5,544 nt of DNA from assembly GCA_016928395.1 (NCBI GenBank), contig JAFGKV010000161.1, positions 1 through 5,544 on the forward strand, given 5' to 3'. Source of the DNA: Candidatus Fermentibacterota bacterium (GTDB taxonomy: Bacteria; JAFGKV01). Below, piece after piece: positions 5,500 through 5,544 of this stretch. Both the position numbers and the translations under genes were made by a program. A model generated the notes under the pieces. It made no database searches. It was not told where the DNA came from and saw only the letters and a list, made by a program, of their open reading frames with translations. Position 1 is the first letter of the stretch, and each line of letters starts with the position of its first letter.

Positions 5500-5518
5500 G
5501 TAGGAGCGGCTTCAGCCG
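5500..5518 (+). repeat. REP-like element, GTAGGAGCGGCTTCAGCCG
   Basis: GTAG at 5500-5503 precedes a hairpin CGGCT (5507-5511) and AGCCG (5514-5518) with a TC loop. The sequence closely matches a REP family that I recall as widespread in Xanthomonas and relatives. Its stem differs from that of the pair at 224-298, so two REP families are present. Confidence 0.7.
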
Positions 5519-5544
5519 AGACACGCAACCCCCGTCGGGCCTGA

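Overview
This is a GC-rich window with three protein-coding genes and a large share of non-coding DNA (about 2.1 kb of 5.5 kb). The non-coding stretches contain several kinds of small repeat. There is no rRNA, tRNA, CRISPR array, transposase or phage structural gene. The lipoprotein signal, the secreted repeat protein and the accumulation of REP-like hairpins and micro-repeats suggest a free-living Gram-negative-type bacterium, probably from an uncultivated high-GC phylum seen mainly in metagenomes. That is an impression from protein style and repeats; no marker gene here fixes the taxon.

Layout. Bases 1-716 hold no convincing gene. They contain two hexanucleotide micro-repeat arrays, an inverted pair of GTAG-headed REP-like hairpins, a strong dyad at 501-523 and a possible terminator hairpin at 612-634. 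Bases 717-2783 (minus strand) encode a 688-residue exported protein. It has a signal peptide, a conserved N-terminal domain, a glycine-rich array with an exact 26-residue period, a conserved C-terminal domain and a charged helical tail. Bases 2784-3523 are a long divergent intergenic region with a weak candidate promoter for the repeat protein and a second copy of the dyad arm found at 501-523. Bases 3524-4387 (plus) encode a 287-residue membrane-anchored or exported protein whose C-terminal half looks like a HEAT-associated family. Bases 4388-4792 are non-coding leader with a candidate promoter. Bases 4793-5314 (plus) encode a small 173-residue lipoprotein, followed by a hairpin. The end of the window holds a heptamer tandem repeat, a direct-repeat partner of bases 204-231 and a third REP-like hairpin.

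How the genes relate. All three products carry export or membrane signals, so the window is a small set of envelope or surface genes. The spacing (740 nt divergent, 405 nt codirectional) argues against an operon, and nothing shows that they form one system. The most noteworthy signals are the strict 78-bp periodicity with a superimposed 312-bp duplication in the repeat gene, and the dense, mixed set of small palindromic and tandem repeats around the genes. I found no convincing evidence of a new multi-gene system.
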